From assembly GCA_964412375.1 (NCBI GenBank), contig CAYPOD010000003.1, positions 1 to 64,000 of the forward strand: 64,000 bases of DNA, read 5' to 3'. Both the position numbers and the translations under genes were made by a program. Numbering within the stretch: the stretch's first letter is position 1; each line of letters opens with the position of its first letter. Shown here one piece after another: positions 52,982 through 61,547 of the stretch. The notes under the pieces are model-generated. The model was not told the DNA's origin and searched no databases. It saw only the letters and a list, made by a program, of their open reading frames with translations. Source of the DNA: CADEDV01 sp964412375. Lineage in GTDB: Bacteria > Bacteroidota > Bacteroidia > Chitinophagales > Chitinophagaceae.

Positions 52982-55600
52982 ATGATGACAGCAGAACACC
53001 AGCGGCTGGCTGTAAATGCCGGTAAAGCAATTCCTCTTGCGCAATGGGGGCCTTATCTCAGCGAACGCCAATGGGGCACGGTGAGAGAAGATTACAGTCC
53101 CTATGGAGATGCGTGGCGCTATTTTCCGTTTGAACATGCTCATTGCCGCTCTTATCTATGGGGTGAAGACGGGCTTGCCGGCATATCCGATTTTTTTGGT
53201 AATCTCTGTTTCTGTGTAGGCTTATGGAATGGTCACGATCCGATCTTGAAGGAAAGATTGTTTGGGCTGGGCAATCCCCAGGGCAATCATGGAGAAGATG
53301 TAAAAGAACTTTATTATTACCTCGACAATCTTCCCACGCATTATTATATGGAGTATTTGTACAAATACCCGCAAAAGGAATTTCCATACGAACAGCTACG
53401 GAAGAAAAACAAAGAGCAGGGAAAACTTGACCCGGAATATGAACTGCTCGATATAGGCATCTTTGACAATAACCAGTATTTTGATGTGCTGGTGACCTAT
53501 GCCAAGCAAAGTGCCAGGGATATTTTTATAAAGATTGATATTACTAACCGCTATTCAAAACCGGCGGAGATCACTGTGTTGCCCACCTTGTGGTTTTACA
53601 ACCGCTGGCAAACGGGAAGCCTGAAACAAAAACCTTCCATCAGCAGGATAGACAAGAATGCGGTGAAAACATCACATGAGCGGCTCGGGGATTATTATTT
53701 TTATTTTCAACCGGCTGACTATTGTCTTTTCACTGAGAATGAAACAAACAGGAAAGTAGTGACAGGTGAGGAAAACAACAGCATTTTTTTGAAAGATGCT
53801 TTTCATCATGCCATCATTAGCGGGAAGCACCTGGAAGAGTTAAAAAAACAGAAGGAAGGCACCAAGTTTTCACCGGTATATAAAATGAAAATTGGCGCCG
53901 GGGCTACAAAAACAATCTATTGCCGGCTGAATGAGAAACAGGCCGATAACCCTTTTGTCAGGGGCTTTCAGAAAATTTTTAAAGAGAGAAAGCAGGAAGC
54001 TGATGAATTTTATGCGGCCATTCTTCCCAAAGAAATGAATAAGGAGATGGCGGCTATTCAACGCCAGGCGCTGGCCGGCATTTTGTGGAGCAAGCAATAC
54101 TATCATTTTGATGTGGAAAAATGGCTGAACAACAGTGATGGCATCACACCGGTGAGCCAGCAGCGTTTATCCGGCCGTAATCATGAATGGACACACCTGA
54201 AAAACCAGGACATCATCATGATGCCTGACAAATGGGAATATCCCTGGTATGCCGCATGGGACCTCGCTTTTCAATGCATCAGCATGGCGGTGGTGGATCC
54301 CACTTTTGCCAAACACCAGTTGCTGCTGGTGATGCGGGAATGGTATATGAAACCTGACGGGCAATTGCCTTCCTATGAATGGAACTTCAGTGATGTGAAC
54401 CCACCGGTGCAGGCATGGGCGGCCATGCAGGTCTATCATATTGAGAAAAGACAGACAGGAAAAGGAGATATTGTTTTTCTCAAAAAGGTTTTTCAGAAAC
54501 TGCTTATCAACTTCACCTGGTGGATCAACCGCAAAGATGTGAATGGGAATAACATTTTTGAAGGAGGATTTCTCGGGCTTGATAATATTGGTGTGTTCAA
54601 CCGCAGTTTTCATTTTCCCGGCGAAATGCAACTGGAGCAGGCCGATGGCACCAGCTGGATGGGCACCTATGCACTCGACATGATGGAAATGGCTGTCGAG
54701 ATTGCCATGCAGGATGAATCATTTGAAGATACCGCTACCAAATTTTTTGAACATTTTGTATTGATCGCAGAAGCACTGAATGAACATCGCCTCTGGAATG
54801 AGGAAGACAGGTTTTTTTATGATGTGCTATGCGTGACAGATGCCGAACCGGTTCCCCTGCGGATCCGTTCGATTGTTGGTCTCACACCGCTCTATGCTGT
54901 TTCCAGCATCAGCAGGCATGTGATGGAGCAACTGAAGGATTTTAAGAAGCGGACATCCTGGTTTGAAAATTTCAGGAAGAGTAACAATAAATTCTGGCCA
55001 AATGAAGAAAGAAGCAAGGATGGAGAGATATTGCTTTCCCTTGTTCCCAAAGACAGGCTGGTTGATTTACTGAAAAGACTGCTGGATGAAAATGAATTTT
55101 TATCAGAAGGGGGTATCAGGGCTTTGTCAAAATACCATGAGGAAAATCCTTATTCAGTCACTGTGGACGGGCATGTGTATAGCATTAAATATGATCCGGG
55201 AGATTCCACTTCCGATATGTTTGGCGGCAATTCTAATTGGCGGGGACCGGTGTGGATGCCTATCAATTTTCTCATCATTCAGTCTATCCGAAAATACGGT
55301 GAGTTTTATGGCGATGACCTTTTGGTGGAATACCCGACAGGATCAGGAAATAAAATGAATTTAAAACAGGTGGCGAGGGAACTGACCCGCAGGGTGATCA
55401 GCTTGTTTGAAAAAAGTAAAGACAATGGCCGCCGTTTGTATGGCGATTACAGCTGGTTTTATAAGCAACCGGGCAATGAAGATCTGGTGATGTTTTACGA
55501 ATATTTTCATGGTGATAGCGGAAGAGGGCTTGGTGCCAGTCACCAAACAGGCTGGACAGCCTTGGTGGCAGAATTGATCAGTGAATACGGAACCGGGTAA
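52982..55600 (+). CDS. GH63-like glucosidase
   Basis: This is an 872-residue protein without a signal peptide. The N-terminal part has the sequence RQWGTVREDYSPYGDAWRYFPFEHA seen in large bacterial proteins of the mannosyl-oligosaccharide glucosidase (GH63 / MGH1-type) clan (here read as overlapping short motifs RQWGTVREDYSPYGDAW and YFPFEHA). The (alpha/alpha)6 barrel in the second half has PWYAAWDLAFQCI (catalytic Asp region), GQLPSYEWNFSDVNPPVQAW, and NWRGPVWMPINFLI plus YEYFHGDSGRGLGASHQTGW near the end (general acid/base side). It probably removes alpha-linked glucose from glycans or trehalose-like sugars in the cytosol. It is convergent with the sulfatase gene. Confidence 0.85.
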   Translation: MMTAEHQRLAVNAGKAIPLAQWGPYLSERQWGTVREDYSPYGDAWRYFPFEHAHCRSYLWGEDGLAGISDFFGNLCFCVGLWNGHDPILKERLFGLGNPQGNHGEDVKELYYYLDNLPTHYYMEYLYKYPQKEFPYEQLRKKNKEQGKLDPEYELLDIGIFDNNQYFDVLVTYAKQSARDIFIKIDITNRYSKPAEITVLPTLWFYNRWQTGSLKQKPSISRIDKNAVKTSHERLGDYYFYFQPADYCLFTENETNRKVVTGEENNSIFLKDAFHHAIISGKHLEELKKQKEGTKFSPVYKMKIGAGATKTIYCRLNEKQADNPFVRGFQKIFKERKQEADEFYAAILPKEMNKEMAAIQRQALAGILWSKQYYHFDVEKWLNNSDGITPVSQQRLSGRNHEWTHLKNQDIIMMPDKWEYPWYAAWDLAFQCISMAVVDPTFAKHQLLLVMREWYMKPDGQLPSYEWNFSDVNPPVQAWAAMQVYHIEKRQTGKGDIVFLKKVFQKLLINFTWWINRKDVNGNNIFEGGFLGLDNIGVFNRSFHFPGEMQLEQADGTSWMGTYALDMMEMAVEIAMQDESFEDTATKFFEHFVLIAEALNEHRLWNEEDRFFYDVLCVTDAEPVPLRIRSIVGLTPLYAVSSISRHVMEQLKDFKKRTSWFENFRKSNNKFWPNEERSKDGEILLSLVPKDRLVDLLKRLLDENEFLSEGGIRALSKYHEENPYSVTVDGHVYSIKYDPGDSTSDMFGGNSNWRGPVWMPINFLIIQSIRKYGEFYGDDLLVEYPTGSGNKMNLKQVARELTRRVISLFEKSKDNGRRLYGDYSWFYKQPGNEDLVMFYEYFHGDSGRGLGASHQTGWTALVAELISEYGTG

Positions 55601-55612
55601 ATACTTGCCTGT

Positions 55613-57166
55613 TCAATGAAGTTCTCCTGCCGGTTCATGATCGTCATATTGATCTCTCAGTTTGTTCAATTCCAGTTTCAGGTGTCGGACGATTTTATCA
55701 TACGAGGCATTTGTGATAAGATTGCTTAGTTCAGCCGGGTCTTTTTGCAGGTCATACAATTCCCATTCGTTCACTTCGTAAAAATAGATGAGTTTGTGCC
55801 GGTCTCCTCTGATAGCGATATGCGGAATCACTGTATGATCTTTGCTGTATTCATAATAGTGATAGTACAGGTACTTCCTGGGTAATGTCTTTTGTTTTCC
55901 CGTCACGAGTGGTTTAAAACTTATTCCATGCATCCATTCGGGTATGGCAGCACCGGCTATGTCAAGAATGGTTGGTGCAAAATCTATGTTCTGCACCATG
56001 GTATTGCTGACTGTTCCGGGTTTTATCATCCCGGGCCATTTCATTAATAATGGAGTGCCCATTGAAACATCATAAGCAAATCGCTTATCAAACCATCCGT
56101 TTTCTCCTAAATAAAATCCCTGGTCGCTGGTATATATAACGGCGGTGTTGTTGCTGAGCTGATGTTCATCAAGATAGGCCAGTATCCGGCCAATGCTTTC
56201 ATCAATAGAAGCAATGCAGGCAAGATAGTCCTGCATATACCATTGGTATTTATATTTTAGTAATTCTTTCCCTGCTAATTTTTTTTCAACTATCAGTTTA
56301 CCTCTTTCGGCATAGATATCTTCAAACCGTTTTCTTTCTTCTTTAGGCATCCTGTTCATGATGGCATTGTATGTGGCTATATCATTGGCATCAGGTTTCA
56401 GCCCGGGAATATCGGCCAGGTAGGCGGGATCAACTTTCAGGTCACCGCACAATTTCATATCAAAGAGGATGCTCATGGTCTGTGTTCGCCAGGCAGTGCC
56501 CCTGCCCGCTGTGTCTGTATGCAGGGAAGAAGGTTCTGAGAATTTTTTTCTGCTGAATTGTTCGAGGTATTTTAAAGCCGGAACAAAATTCCGGTGCGGG
56601 GCCTTGTGGTGAAAGAATAATACAAATGGTTTGTTTTTATCACGGCTGTTTAGCCAGTTGATGGCATCATCGGTAATCACATCGGCTGAATAGCCTTTTT
56701 CAATGATGGTATCACCCTGCATGGTGATCATACGGGTATCAAAGTATTGTCCCATGCCCGGTAAAATTCTCCAGTAGTCAAAGCCGCGGGGATATGAATG
56801 CAGGTGCCATTTGCCGATCAATGCCGTTTGATAGCCTGCTTGGCCAAGCAGGTGTGCAACATTGGTTTTTGAAGAGTCAAACCTTGTAAAATTATTCTTC
56901 ACCCCGTTCTTATGAGAGTGTTGCCCGGTCAGCAAAGTGGCCCTCGCTGGTGAGCAAATTGAATTACCTACAAATGCCTTGTTGAATTTCACACCTTCTT
57001 TAGCAATACGGTCAATATTCGGGGTCTGAATGAATTGTTTGTTGTAAGCGCTGATGGCATCATTATCATGATCATCACTCATGATGTAAATGATATTCGG
57101 TCGCTGTTGTGCAGTTAAATTTTGAACTGATAAAATGACTATCAGCATCTGGTAAATCTTTTGCAT
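55613..57166 (-). CDS. Secreted type I sulfatase
   Basis: This is a 517-residue hydrolase with a signal peptide (MQKIYQMLIVILSVQNLTAQ). The N-terminal metal site is IIYIMSDDHDNDA. The active-site signature is ICSPARATLLTG, whose Cys must be oxidised to formylglycine by a maturase that is not in this window. Other ligands are in IGKWHLHSY and TSDQGFYLGENGWFDKR. This set is typical of S1 sulfatases that release sulfate from host or algal polysaccharides. The gene starts 12 bp after the SRAP stop codon on the same strand, so it could be read through from the SOS-type operon, although its own promoter may lie inside the SRAP gene. Confidence 0.9.
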   Translation of the reverse strand: MQKIYQMLIVILSVQNLTAQQRPNIIYIMSDDHDNDAISAYNKQFIQTPNIDRIAKEGVKFNKAFVGNSICSPARATLLTGQHSHKNGVKNNFTRFDSSKTNVAHLLGQAGYQTALIGKWHLHSYPRGFDYWRILPGMGQYFDTRMITMQGDTIIEKGYSADVITDDAINWLNSRDKNKPFVLFFHHKAPHRNFVPALKYLEQFSRKKFSEPSSLHTDTAGRGTAWRTQTMSILFDMKLCGDLKVDPAYLADIPGLKPDANDIATYNAIMNRMPKEERKRFEDIYAERGKLIVEKKLAGKELLKYKYQWYMQDYLACIASIDESIGRILAYLDEHQLSNNTAVIYTSDQGFYLGENGWFDKRFAYDVSMGTPLLMKWPGMIKPGTVSNTMVQNIDFAPTILDIAGAAIPEWMHGISFKPLVTGKQKTLPRKYLYYHYYEYSKDHTVIPHIAIRGDRHKLIYFYEVNEWELYDLQKDPAELSNLITNASYDKIVRHLKLELNKLRDQYDDHEPAGELH

Positions 57167-57178
57167 GTTGGTAATTTT

Positions 57179-57916
57179 TTACAAAGCAGGTATTGCTGCC
57201 GAATTATCAGGAGTTATTACGGTTTCATTATCCTCTTTACGGGTTCTTATAGTTTTCACCGGCCAGGCATCCAGGCTGGCTGCAGGAAACTCAAAAGATA
57301 AGATTTTCTTTAAATCATCATCTGATAGCTCATGGCTCAGCCATTTAATGGCCAGCTCTTTTGTCAGCATTACGGGCATCCTATGGCTGTTGGGGCCTGC
57401 ATTATGAATTTTTGCCATCAAAGAATTGGCCGGTCTTGTAATGATAGCAAAAGTTCCTCTTACTTCCCCGGTTTCAGGGTCAGGAATGGGCGAATAATTA
57501 TACAACCCCGCAAAACAAAATAGGGTTTCATTTTTTACTTTGATAAAGTAGGGTAGTTTTTTCTTTTGCCCGATATCCCTGTGCTCAAAAAAACCTGTGG
57601 TGAAAACCAGGCAGCGGTTATTCCTCAGCCGGTGCCATACAGAACGTTTGTCATCTAAAATTTTTTCACTCCGGGCATTGGCCATGCTTGACCTGTACTC
57701 TTTTATCTTTTCAGGAGTGTTCATATAATCAGCAATCACCCCCCACTCGAATGGCTTTATTTTATAGCCATTATCATTAATGACTACCGGCCATTCGCAA
57801 TAGGACTGGGCCACTTTATGAAAAGTAGGTTCGAAGCGGATAGTGCCTGTTGGTTCAGCAGAGAGATATTCACTGATCAGTTTAATGTTGCTGAAAAAAC
57901 TCATGTCGTAGCACAT
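57179..57916 (-). CDS. SOS response-associated peptidase (SRAP/HMCES/YedK family)
   Basis: This is a 245-residue protein that forms a DNA-protein crosslink with abasic sites in single-stranded DNA. Start 57916 was chosen because the product must begin Met-Cys: C2 is the crosslinking nucleophile after Met removal. Other key residues are N80 in ANARSE, E111 in TTGFFEH, and the His in SHRMPVML. The usual GFYEW is GFFEH here, so the Trp is changed but the Glu is kept. It overlaps the preceding unknown gene by 16 bp and is the fourth gene of the umuD-umuC cassette. It suggests shielding of abasic sites during translesion synthesis. Confidence 0.9.
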   Translation of the reverse strand: MCYDMSFFSNIKLISEYLSAEPTGTIRFEPTFHKVAQSYCEWPVVINDNGYKIKPFEWGVIADYMNTPEKIKEYRSSMANARSEKILDDKRSVWHRLRNNRCLVFTTGFFEHRDIGQKKKLPYFIKVKNETLFCFAGLYNYSPIPDPETGEVRGTFAIITRPANSLMAKIHNAGPNSHRMPVMLTKELAIKWLSHELSDDDLKKILSFEFPAASLDAWPVKTIRTRKEDNETVITPDNSAAIPAL

Positions 57917-58419
57917 ACATTGAAGTTTTCTATGTCGTCTAAAAGTACCTCTGTTTGCTGACCCCGCCACAATAAAGCTAAGAACAACAGGCCATATCTT
58001 TCTTTCAGGGTTACTTTTAATTTATCAGCCGGCGAATAATTCCACCAGGACAATTTTTGACGAACATAGTTGCTGATTTTTATTTTCAGCATATCCGGTG
58101 CTTTCCATTCTTTTGGAAGCAGGTTGATATAAATTCTGAATCCGGCAGGTTGCGAAGCGGCTTTTTGCAGTTTAAGAATGTCATCCTTCTTTGCAGCATC
58201 ATATAAATACCGGTAGGGGTCTTTCATCAATAACCGCATATGCCTTTCAGCTCCTTCCCTGTCTGTTTCATGATGCCCGTAATGGGTCAATAGCAATGGC
58301 ACTGCCTGATCCTGGAATATATCTCTGCCTCTTTCATATTGCTGTCTTACGAAATACATGGGTTGCTTAAGCATGGCATCCAAAATTTCAGGTGTCAATA
58401 TGGTATAGGGGTTGTGCAT
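57901..58419 (-). CDS. Unknown 172-residue protein in the translesion cassette
   Basis: This is a 172-residue protein with no family I recognise. It is rich in Tyr, Leu and charged residues and lacks signal peptide or membrane segments. The N-terminus MHNPYTILTPEILDAMLKQP is followed by helical stretches such as DREGAERHMRLLMKDPYRYL and a C-terminal part with KVTLKERYGLLFLALLW. It starts 2 bp after the umuC stop and overlaps the SRAP gene by 16 bp, so all three are clearly translated together. By position it should act in DNA damage tolerance, perhaps as an adaptor for UmuC or SRAP; this is inference only. Confidence 0.75.
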   Translation of the reverse strand: MHNPYTILTPEILDAMLKQPMYFVRQQYERGRDIFQDQAVPLLLTHYGHHETDREGAERHMRLLMKDPYRYLYDAAKKDDILKLQKAASQPAGFRIYINLLPKEWKAPDMLKIKISNYVRQKLSWWNYSPADKLKVTLKERYGLLFLALLWRGQQTEVLLDDIENFNVCATT

Positions 58420-58421
58420 AT

Positions 58422-59702
58422 TTATCTTATTTCAAACAGTTCATCCCATCTTGTGGTGTAGCGTTTGCTGCGCAGTTCCTGCCGCATCTTCCAGTTGCGT
58501 TTCAGGCCGGAGGCTACATATTTTACAACATCATCGCGGTGGCTGAAGTTGATATTGTCCACTACATTCATCAGGTGCCGGTTTCTGTTGTCTGACTCCG
58601 GGGCAAACAGGTTAGCCTGTATTGAATTATCAGGTACAAGATCGCTGAGAATAACACCAGCTTTCAGGTATTTAACCCCGGGCTGGTATAGTTTGTCTGC
58701 CAGTGGCAATGCATGCCGGATCAGTTCACTGGTATCAGCCGTAGCTTTGGGAAAAGTAGTGTACTGGTATCTTGACTGTGGGTTGTATTCATATTTTTCG
58801 TTACGGTTGCCATTGGTCACTACAAATACCTGTATTGTATTGGCTGCAGAAAATTGACGGCGCAGTTTCTCTGCCGCCCTTGCTGTATAAGTGGCCACTG
58901 CTTCTCTTATATCATTGAGTTCAAAAACCGGTCTGCCAAACATCCGGGTAGTAGCAATCATCTTTTTTACTTCCAGCGGGTCTTTCATCGGTATACAGGC
59001 AATACCGTTCAGTTCGTTGAGTAGTCTTACGCCAACCACGCCGCCGAGATTTTTGCGGGCCCATTCTTCGGGCATTTTACTCAGTTGCCAGCCGTTGTCA
59101 ATACCAAGCTGGTGCAGTTTCATGGCATACCGGCGGCCCACTCCCCAGATATCATCTACTGCCGTTTTTTCAAGAGCCTGCCGGATGCTTTGTCCGTCAT
59201 TCAGCACCATAACACCGTTAGAACCCTGTTTATCTTTTTTGGAAAGCCGGTTGGCAACTTTTGATAATACTTTACTTGGCGCTACACCAACTGACACAGC
59301 AATGCCTGTCCACTTTTCTACCGTTTTTTTAATGCAGGTTGCCACAGATTCTAACTGTTCAGGTGGTATTGAATCCAGGCTGAGAAAAGCTTCATCAACG
59401 GAGTACACCTCAACATTATCATTACCTGCCAGCCAGCGCAATGTATCCATTACCCGCATGCTGAGATCGCCATAAAGGTTGTAATTACTGGAAAAAACAG
59501 CCATACCATTTTTTTCAATGATTTCTTTGTTTTGATAGTAAGGCGCTGCCATGCCCACTCCCAGTTTTTTGGCTTCATCAGTGCGGGATATGATGCAGCC
59601 ATCGTTGTTGCTGAGCACCACAACGGGTTTGTCCCTGAGATCGGGCCGGAAAAGCCTTTCGCAGGAGCAGTAGAAGCTGTTGCAGTCAACGATCGCTTTC
59701 AT
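58422..59702 (-). CDS. umuC: Y-family DNA polymerase UmuC (Pol V catalytic subunit-like)
   Basis: This is a 426-residue error-prone polymerase that copies past DNA lesions. Catalytic acidic residues are D6 in IVDCNSFYCSCERLF and D103-E104 in YSVDEAF; SSNYNLYGDLSMRV is the conserved finger region. The thumb motif GVGRRYAMKLHQLGI, the little-finger part and a UmuC-type C-terminal tail (KRYTTRWDELFEIR) are all present. QANLF at 362-366 fits the beta-clamp-binding pentapeptide. It lies 40 bp after umuD and 2 bp before the unknown gene. It is intact and should be active, but its UmuD partner is not cleavable in the usual way. Confidence 0.95.
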   Translation of the reverse strand: MKAIVDCNSFYCSCERLFRPDLRDKPVVVLSNNDGCIISRTDEAKKLGVGMAAPYYQNKEIIEKNGMAVFSSNYNLYGDLSMRVMDTLRWLAGNDNVEVYSVDEAFLSLDSIPPEQLESVATCIKKTVEKWTGIAVSVGVAPSKVLSKVANRLSKKDKQGSNGVMVLNDGQSIRQALEKTAVDDIWGVGRRYAMKLHQLGIDNGWQLSKMPEEWARKNLGGVVGVRLLNELNGIACIPMKDPLEVKKMIATTRMFGRPVFELNDIREAVATYTARAAEKLRRQFSAANTIQVFVVTNGNRNEKYEYNPQSRYQYTTFPKATADTSELIRHALPLADKLYQPGVKYLKAGVILSDLVPDNSIQANLFAPESDNRNRHLMNVVDNINFSHRDDVVKYVASGLKRNWKMRQELRSKRYTTRWDELFEIR

Positions 59703-59742
59703 CAGGTCATGTTATTTTTCAATGGTCTGATGGAATTTTATT

Positions 59743-60174
59743 TCATACCGGATGTATTACATACGTCACCACTCCCCACACCGAGAAATTCGTAAACTCC
59801 GCCAGGTTGATATTTTTATACCGGTTGTTCTCGGGTATCAAAAAAGCAGATGAAAAATTTTTGTGAAACCGCCGCACCAGCAGTTCGCCGTTCAGGATGG
59901 CGATAATTATCTTTCCGTTGACCAGTTTCTGTGAACGGTCTACGATCAGGATGTCGCCGTCAAAGATGCCTGCATCCCGCATGGCATCTCCTTTCATGCG
60001 AAAGAAAAAAGTAGCTGGTTTGTTGCGGATCAGTTGTTCGTTCAGGTCTATTCCTCTTTCGGCATAGTCATCAGCGGCAGCGCCAAACCCGGTGGCATTG
60101 GCGGTTTTCACCTGCTGCTGGGTAAATTGTTTCGAACCTTTATAGGCCGCCCCGTAAAATTCTTCCCCTTCCAT
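59743..60174 (-). CDS. umuD: UmuD-like S24 protein with inactive catalytic dyad
   Basis: This is a 143-residue homologue of UmuD, the self-cleaving subunit of DNA polymerase V. The fold is clear: GFGAAADDYAERGIDLNEQL then FFFRMKGDAMRDAGIFDGDI and IIIAILNGELLVRRF. Compared with E. coli UmuD, the nucleophile Ser60 (GDSM) is A64 (GDAM) and the general base Lys97 (VKKL) is R101 (VRRF). The cleavage point (Cys24-Gly25) would be T28-G29. The protein thus seems unable to cleave itself or LexA-like partners in the known way. It is first in the four-gene cassette. The change was read directly from the codons GCC and CGG; a sequencing error in both is unlikely. Confidence 0.9.
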   Translation of the reverse strand: MEGEEFYGAAYKGSKQFTQQQVKTANATGFGAAADDYAERGIDLNEQLIRNKPATFFFRMKGDAMRDAGIFDGDILIVDRSQKLVNGKIIIAILNGELLVRRFHKNFSSAFLIPENNRYKNINLAEFTNFSVWGVVTYVIHPV

Positions 60175-60181
60175 AAAAATT

Positions 60182-60240
60182 TATTTTTGTAAAGCTAATT
60201 ATTTTAGTAAATTAGTGCTAAGAAAATGGGTAAGTAATTT
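60182..60240. promoter_or_regulatory. Divergent promoter region with nested inverted repeats (possible SOS-type operator)
   Basis: On +, a perfect -7 box TATTTTTG (60182-60189) faces the LigT-like gene. On -, TAGCTTTA is a near-consensus box 16 nt before umuD. Two inverted repeats overlap here: CTAATT-N9-AATTAG (60195-60215) and TTAG-N10-CTAA (60204-60221). These could bind a repressor controlling both directions. Confidence 0.5.
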
Positions 60241-60262
60241 TCAAGGTTTAAACGGAGGGGTT

Positions 60263-60877
60263 ATGGAAAGTATAGTCAACACAATTCCCGGTTACCGGGT
60301 GTATGAGTATTTGCTGGTGCTGAACCCGCATGAAGAACTTCGAAACAGGATCATGCAGGTGAAAGAAGAGTTTGCGAAGAAATATAAAACCGAACATGCT
60401 GGAATGGGGAATCCATACATAACACTGGTTACCTTTTCACAGCTGGCGATGATGGAAGAGAGACTCATCAATCGTCTTCGGGTGCTGGCGATGGGGCAAC
60501 CGGCTACGAGGGTGGAATTAAAGGATTTTGGAAGTTTTCCTTCTCACACACTGTATATAAATGTCACATCAAAAGTGCCTGTACAGAACCTGGTGAAAAC
60601 GATCCGGCATGAAACGCAGCGGCTGATGAAGCTGAATGATGATAATAAGCCGCATTTCATTTTAGAACCGCATCTGACTATTGCAAGAAGGCTGAAGCCC
60701 TGGCAATATGAAAAGGGATGGCTGGAGTATAGTAATAAACATTTTGCAGGCCGGTTTATTGCTGATGGCATGACTTTATTGCGAAGACCTGAAGGAGAGT
60801 TAAAATACCAGGTGGCCAGGCGGTTTGCATTTCAGAATATGCCTGTTTCAACAAAACAAGGGGAGTTATTTGGATAA
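60263..60877 (+). CDS. 2'-5' RNA ligase/LigT-like 2H phosphoesterase superfamily protein
   Basis: This is a 204-residue cytosolic protein. The two HxTx-type motifs of the 2H superfamily are SHTLYINV in the middle and PHLTIARRL near residue 135. Members include 2'-5' RNA ligases and cyclic phosphodiesterases acting on RNA or nucleotides. Start 60263 was chosen because of the strong Shine-Dalgarno GGAGGGG at 60254-60260; an upstream start at 60215 lies within the operator region. The C-terminus ends QGELFG, so residues 199-203 fit a beta-clamp-binding pentapeptide. It is divergent from umuD and shares its control region, which suggests a damage-related job. Confidence 0.8.
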   Translation: MESIVNTIPGYRVYEYLLVLNPHEELRNRIMQVKEEFAKKYKTEHAGMGNPYITLVTFSQLAMMEERLINRLRVLAMGQPATRVELKDFGSFPSHTLYINVTSKVPVQNLVKTIRHETQRLMKLNDDNKPHFILEPHLTIARRLKPWQYEKGWLEYSNKHFAGRFIADGMTLLRRPEGELKYQVARRFAFQNMPVSTKQGELFG

Positions 60878-60883
60878 ATACAA

Positions 60884-61384
60884 AACCACGGAGGCACAAT
60901 GACACAGGGTATCACGGAGAAAATTCATAAACCCTTGACAGAAAGGGAAAGATGGCTTACCTCACAAATAATGGATATAGCAATAAACATTCATCGGTTT
61001 TTCGGGCCGGGCTTACTTGAAAGTGTGTATGAAAAATGTTTTTGTTATGAATTGATTAAAAGAAATATTCCTTTTGTAAAGCAAAAGTGCATTGAGCTGG
61101 TATATGATAACCTTATTATAGATGAAGGCTTGAGAATAGACATAATTATTGACGATTTAATTATTATTGAATTGAAAGCGCAGGAAGCATATCATCCTGT
61201 ATGGGAGGCCCAATTATTAAGCTATTTAAAGCTGACTCAAAAAAGATTAGGATATATTTTGAACTTTCATGTTCCGCTTATGAAGAATGGAGTGAAAAGA
61301 ATGATTCTTTAACTCTTCTTTCCGGGTTTAATAGCAGTATATCTGCTTCTCCGTGTTTCACCGTGTCCCCCTGTCTCTGTGGTT
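60884..61384. mobile_element. GxxExxY gene bounded by imperfect terminal inverted repeats
   Basis: The left arm 60884-60921 (AACCACGGAGGCACAATGAC ...) and the complement of the right arm 61347-61384 (AACCACAGAGACAGGGGGAC ...) are 38 nt each and agree at 28 positions without gaps. The last eight bases (ACGGAGAA) are identical. They enclose one gene, whose start codon is inside the left arm. This arrangement looks like a small dispersed or mobile cassette. No direct target duplication was confirmed. Confidence 0.55.
60899..61312 (+). CDS. GxxExxY family protein
   Basis: This is a 137-residue protein with the name-giving motif GPGLLESVYEKCF (G38, E41, Y44). Downstream, LRIDIIIDDLIIIELKAQE resembles the core of PD-(D/E)XK nucleases (Asp ... 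Glu-x-Lys), and HPVWEAQLLSYLKLTQKRLG is the conserved C-terminal helix. The family is widespread and scattered, often in many copies per genome. Its function is not established to my knowledge. The first 12 codons are translated from the left inverted repeat, so the real start could be later. It is the only gene of the repeat-bounded cassette. Confidence 0.85.
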   Translation: MTQGITEKIHKPLTERERWLTSQIMDIAINIHRFFGPGLLESVYEKCFCYELIKRNIPFVKQKCIELVYDNLIIDEGLRIDIIIDDLIIIELKAQEAYHPVWEAQLLSYLKLTQKRLGYILNFHVPLMKNGVKRMIL

Positions 61385-61442
61385 CAAAAAATCATTTAAA
61401 AGTTAAACCTGAAATGTGGAATGGGAGTGTGAGTGTGAGTGA

Positions 61443-61508
61443 GGAGAATAAAGAGTAAGGATATGTGGTTATGAACAGAAGAGACACTCTTTGTTCTCCT
61501 TTTTTATT
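61443..61508 (+). terminator. Long-loop hairpin with T-run
   Basis: GGAGAATAAAGAGT (61443-61456) pairs with ACTCTTTGTTCTCC (61486-61499), 14 bp with one G-U pair, and TTTTTTTATT follows. The loop is 29 nt. It ends transcription coming from the LigT-like and GxxExxY genes before the radical SAM gene. Confidence 0.65.
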
Positions 61509-61547
61509 GCGAGGTGAAGCGATCTAACACCTAAAACAAAATAACTT

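Noticed and set aside
61201..61458. 85-codon frame on + running out of the GxxExxY gene
   Set aside because: It is an out-of-frame overlap that translates the right inverted repeat. No start signal.
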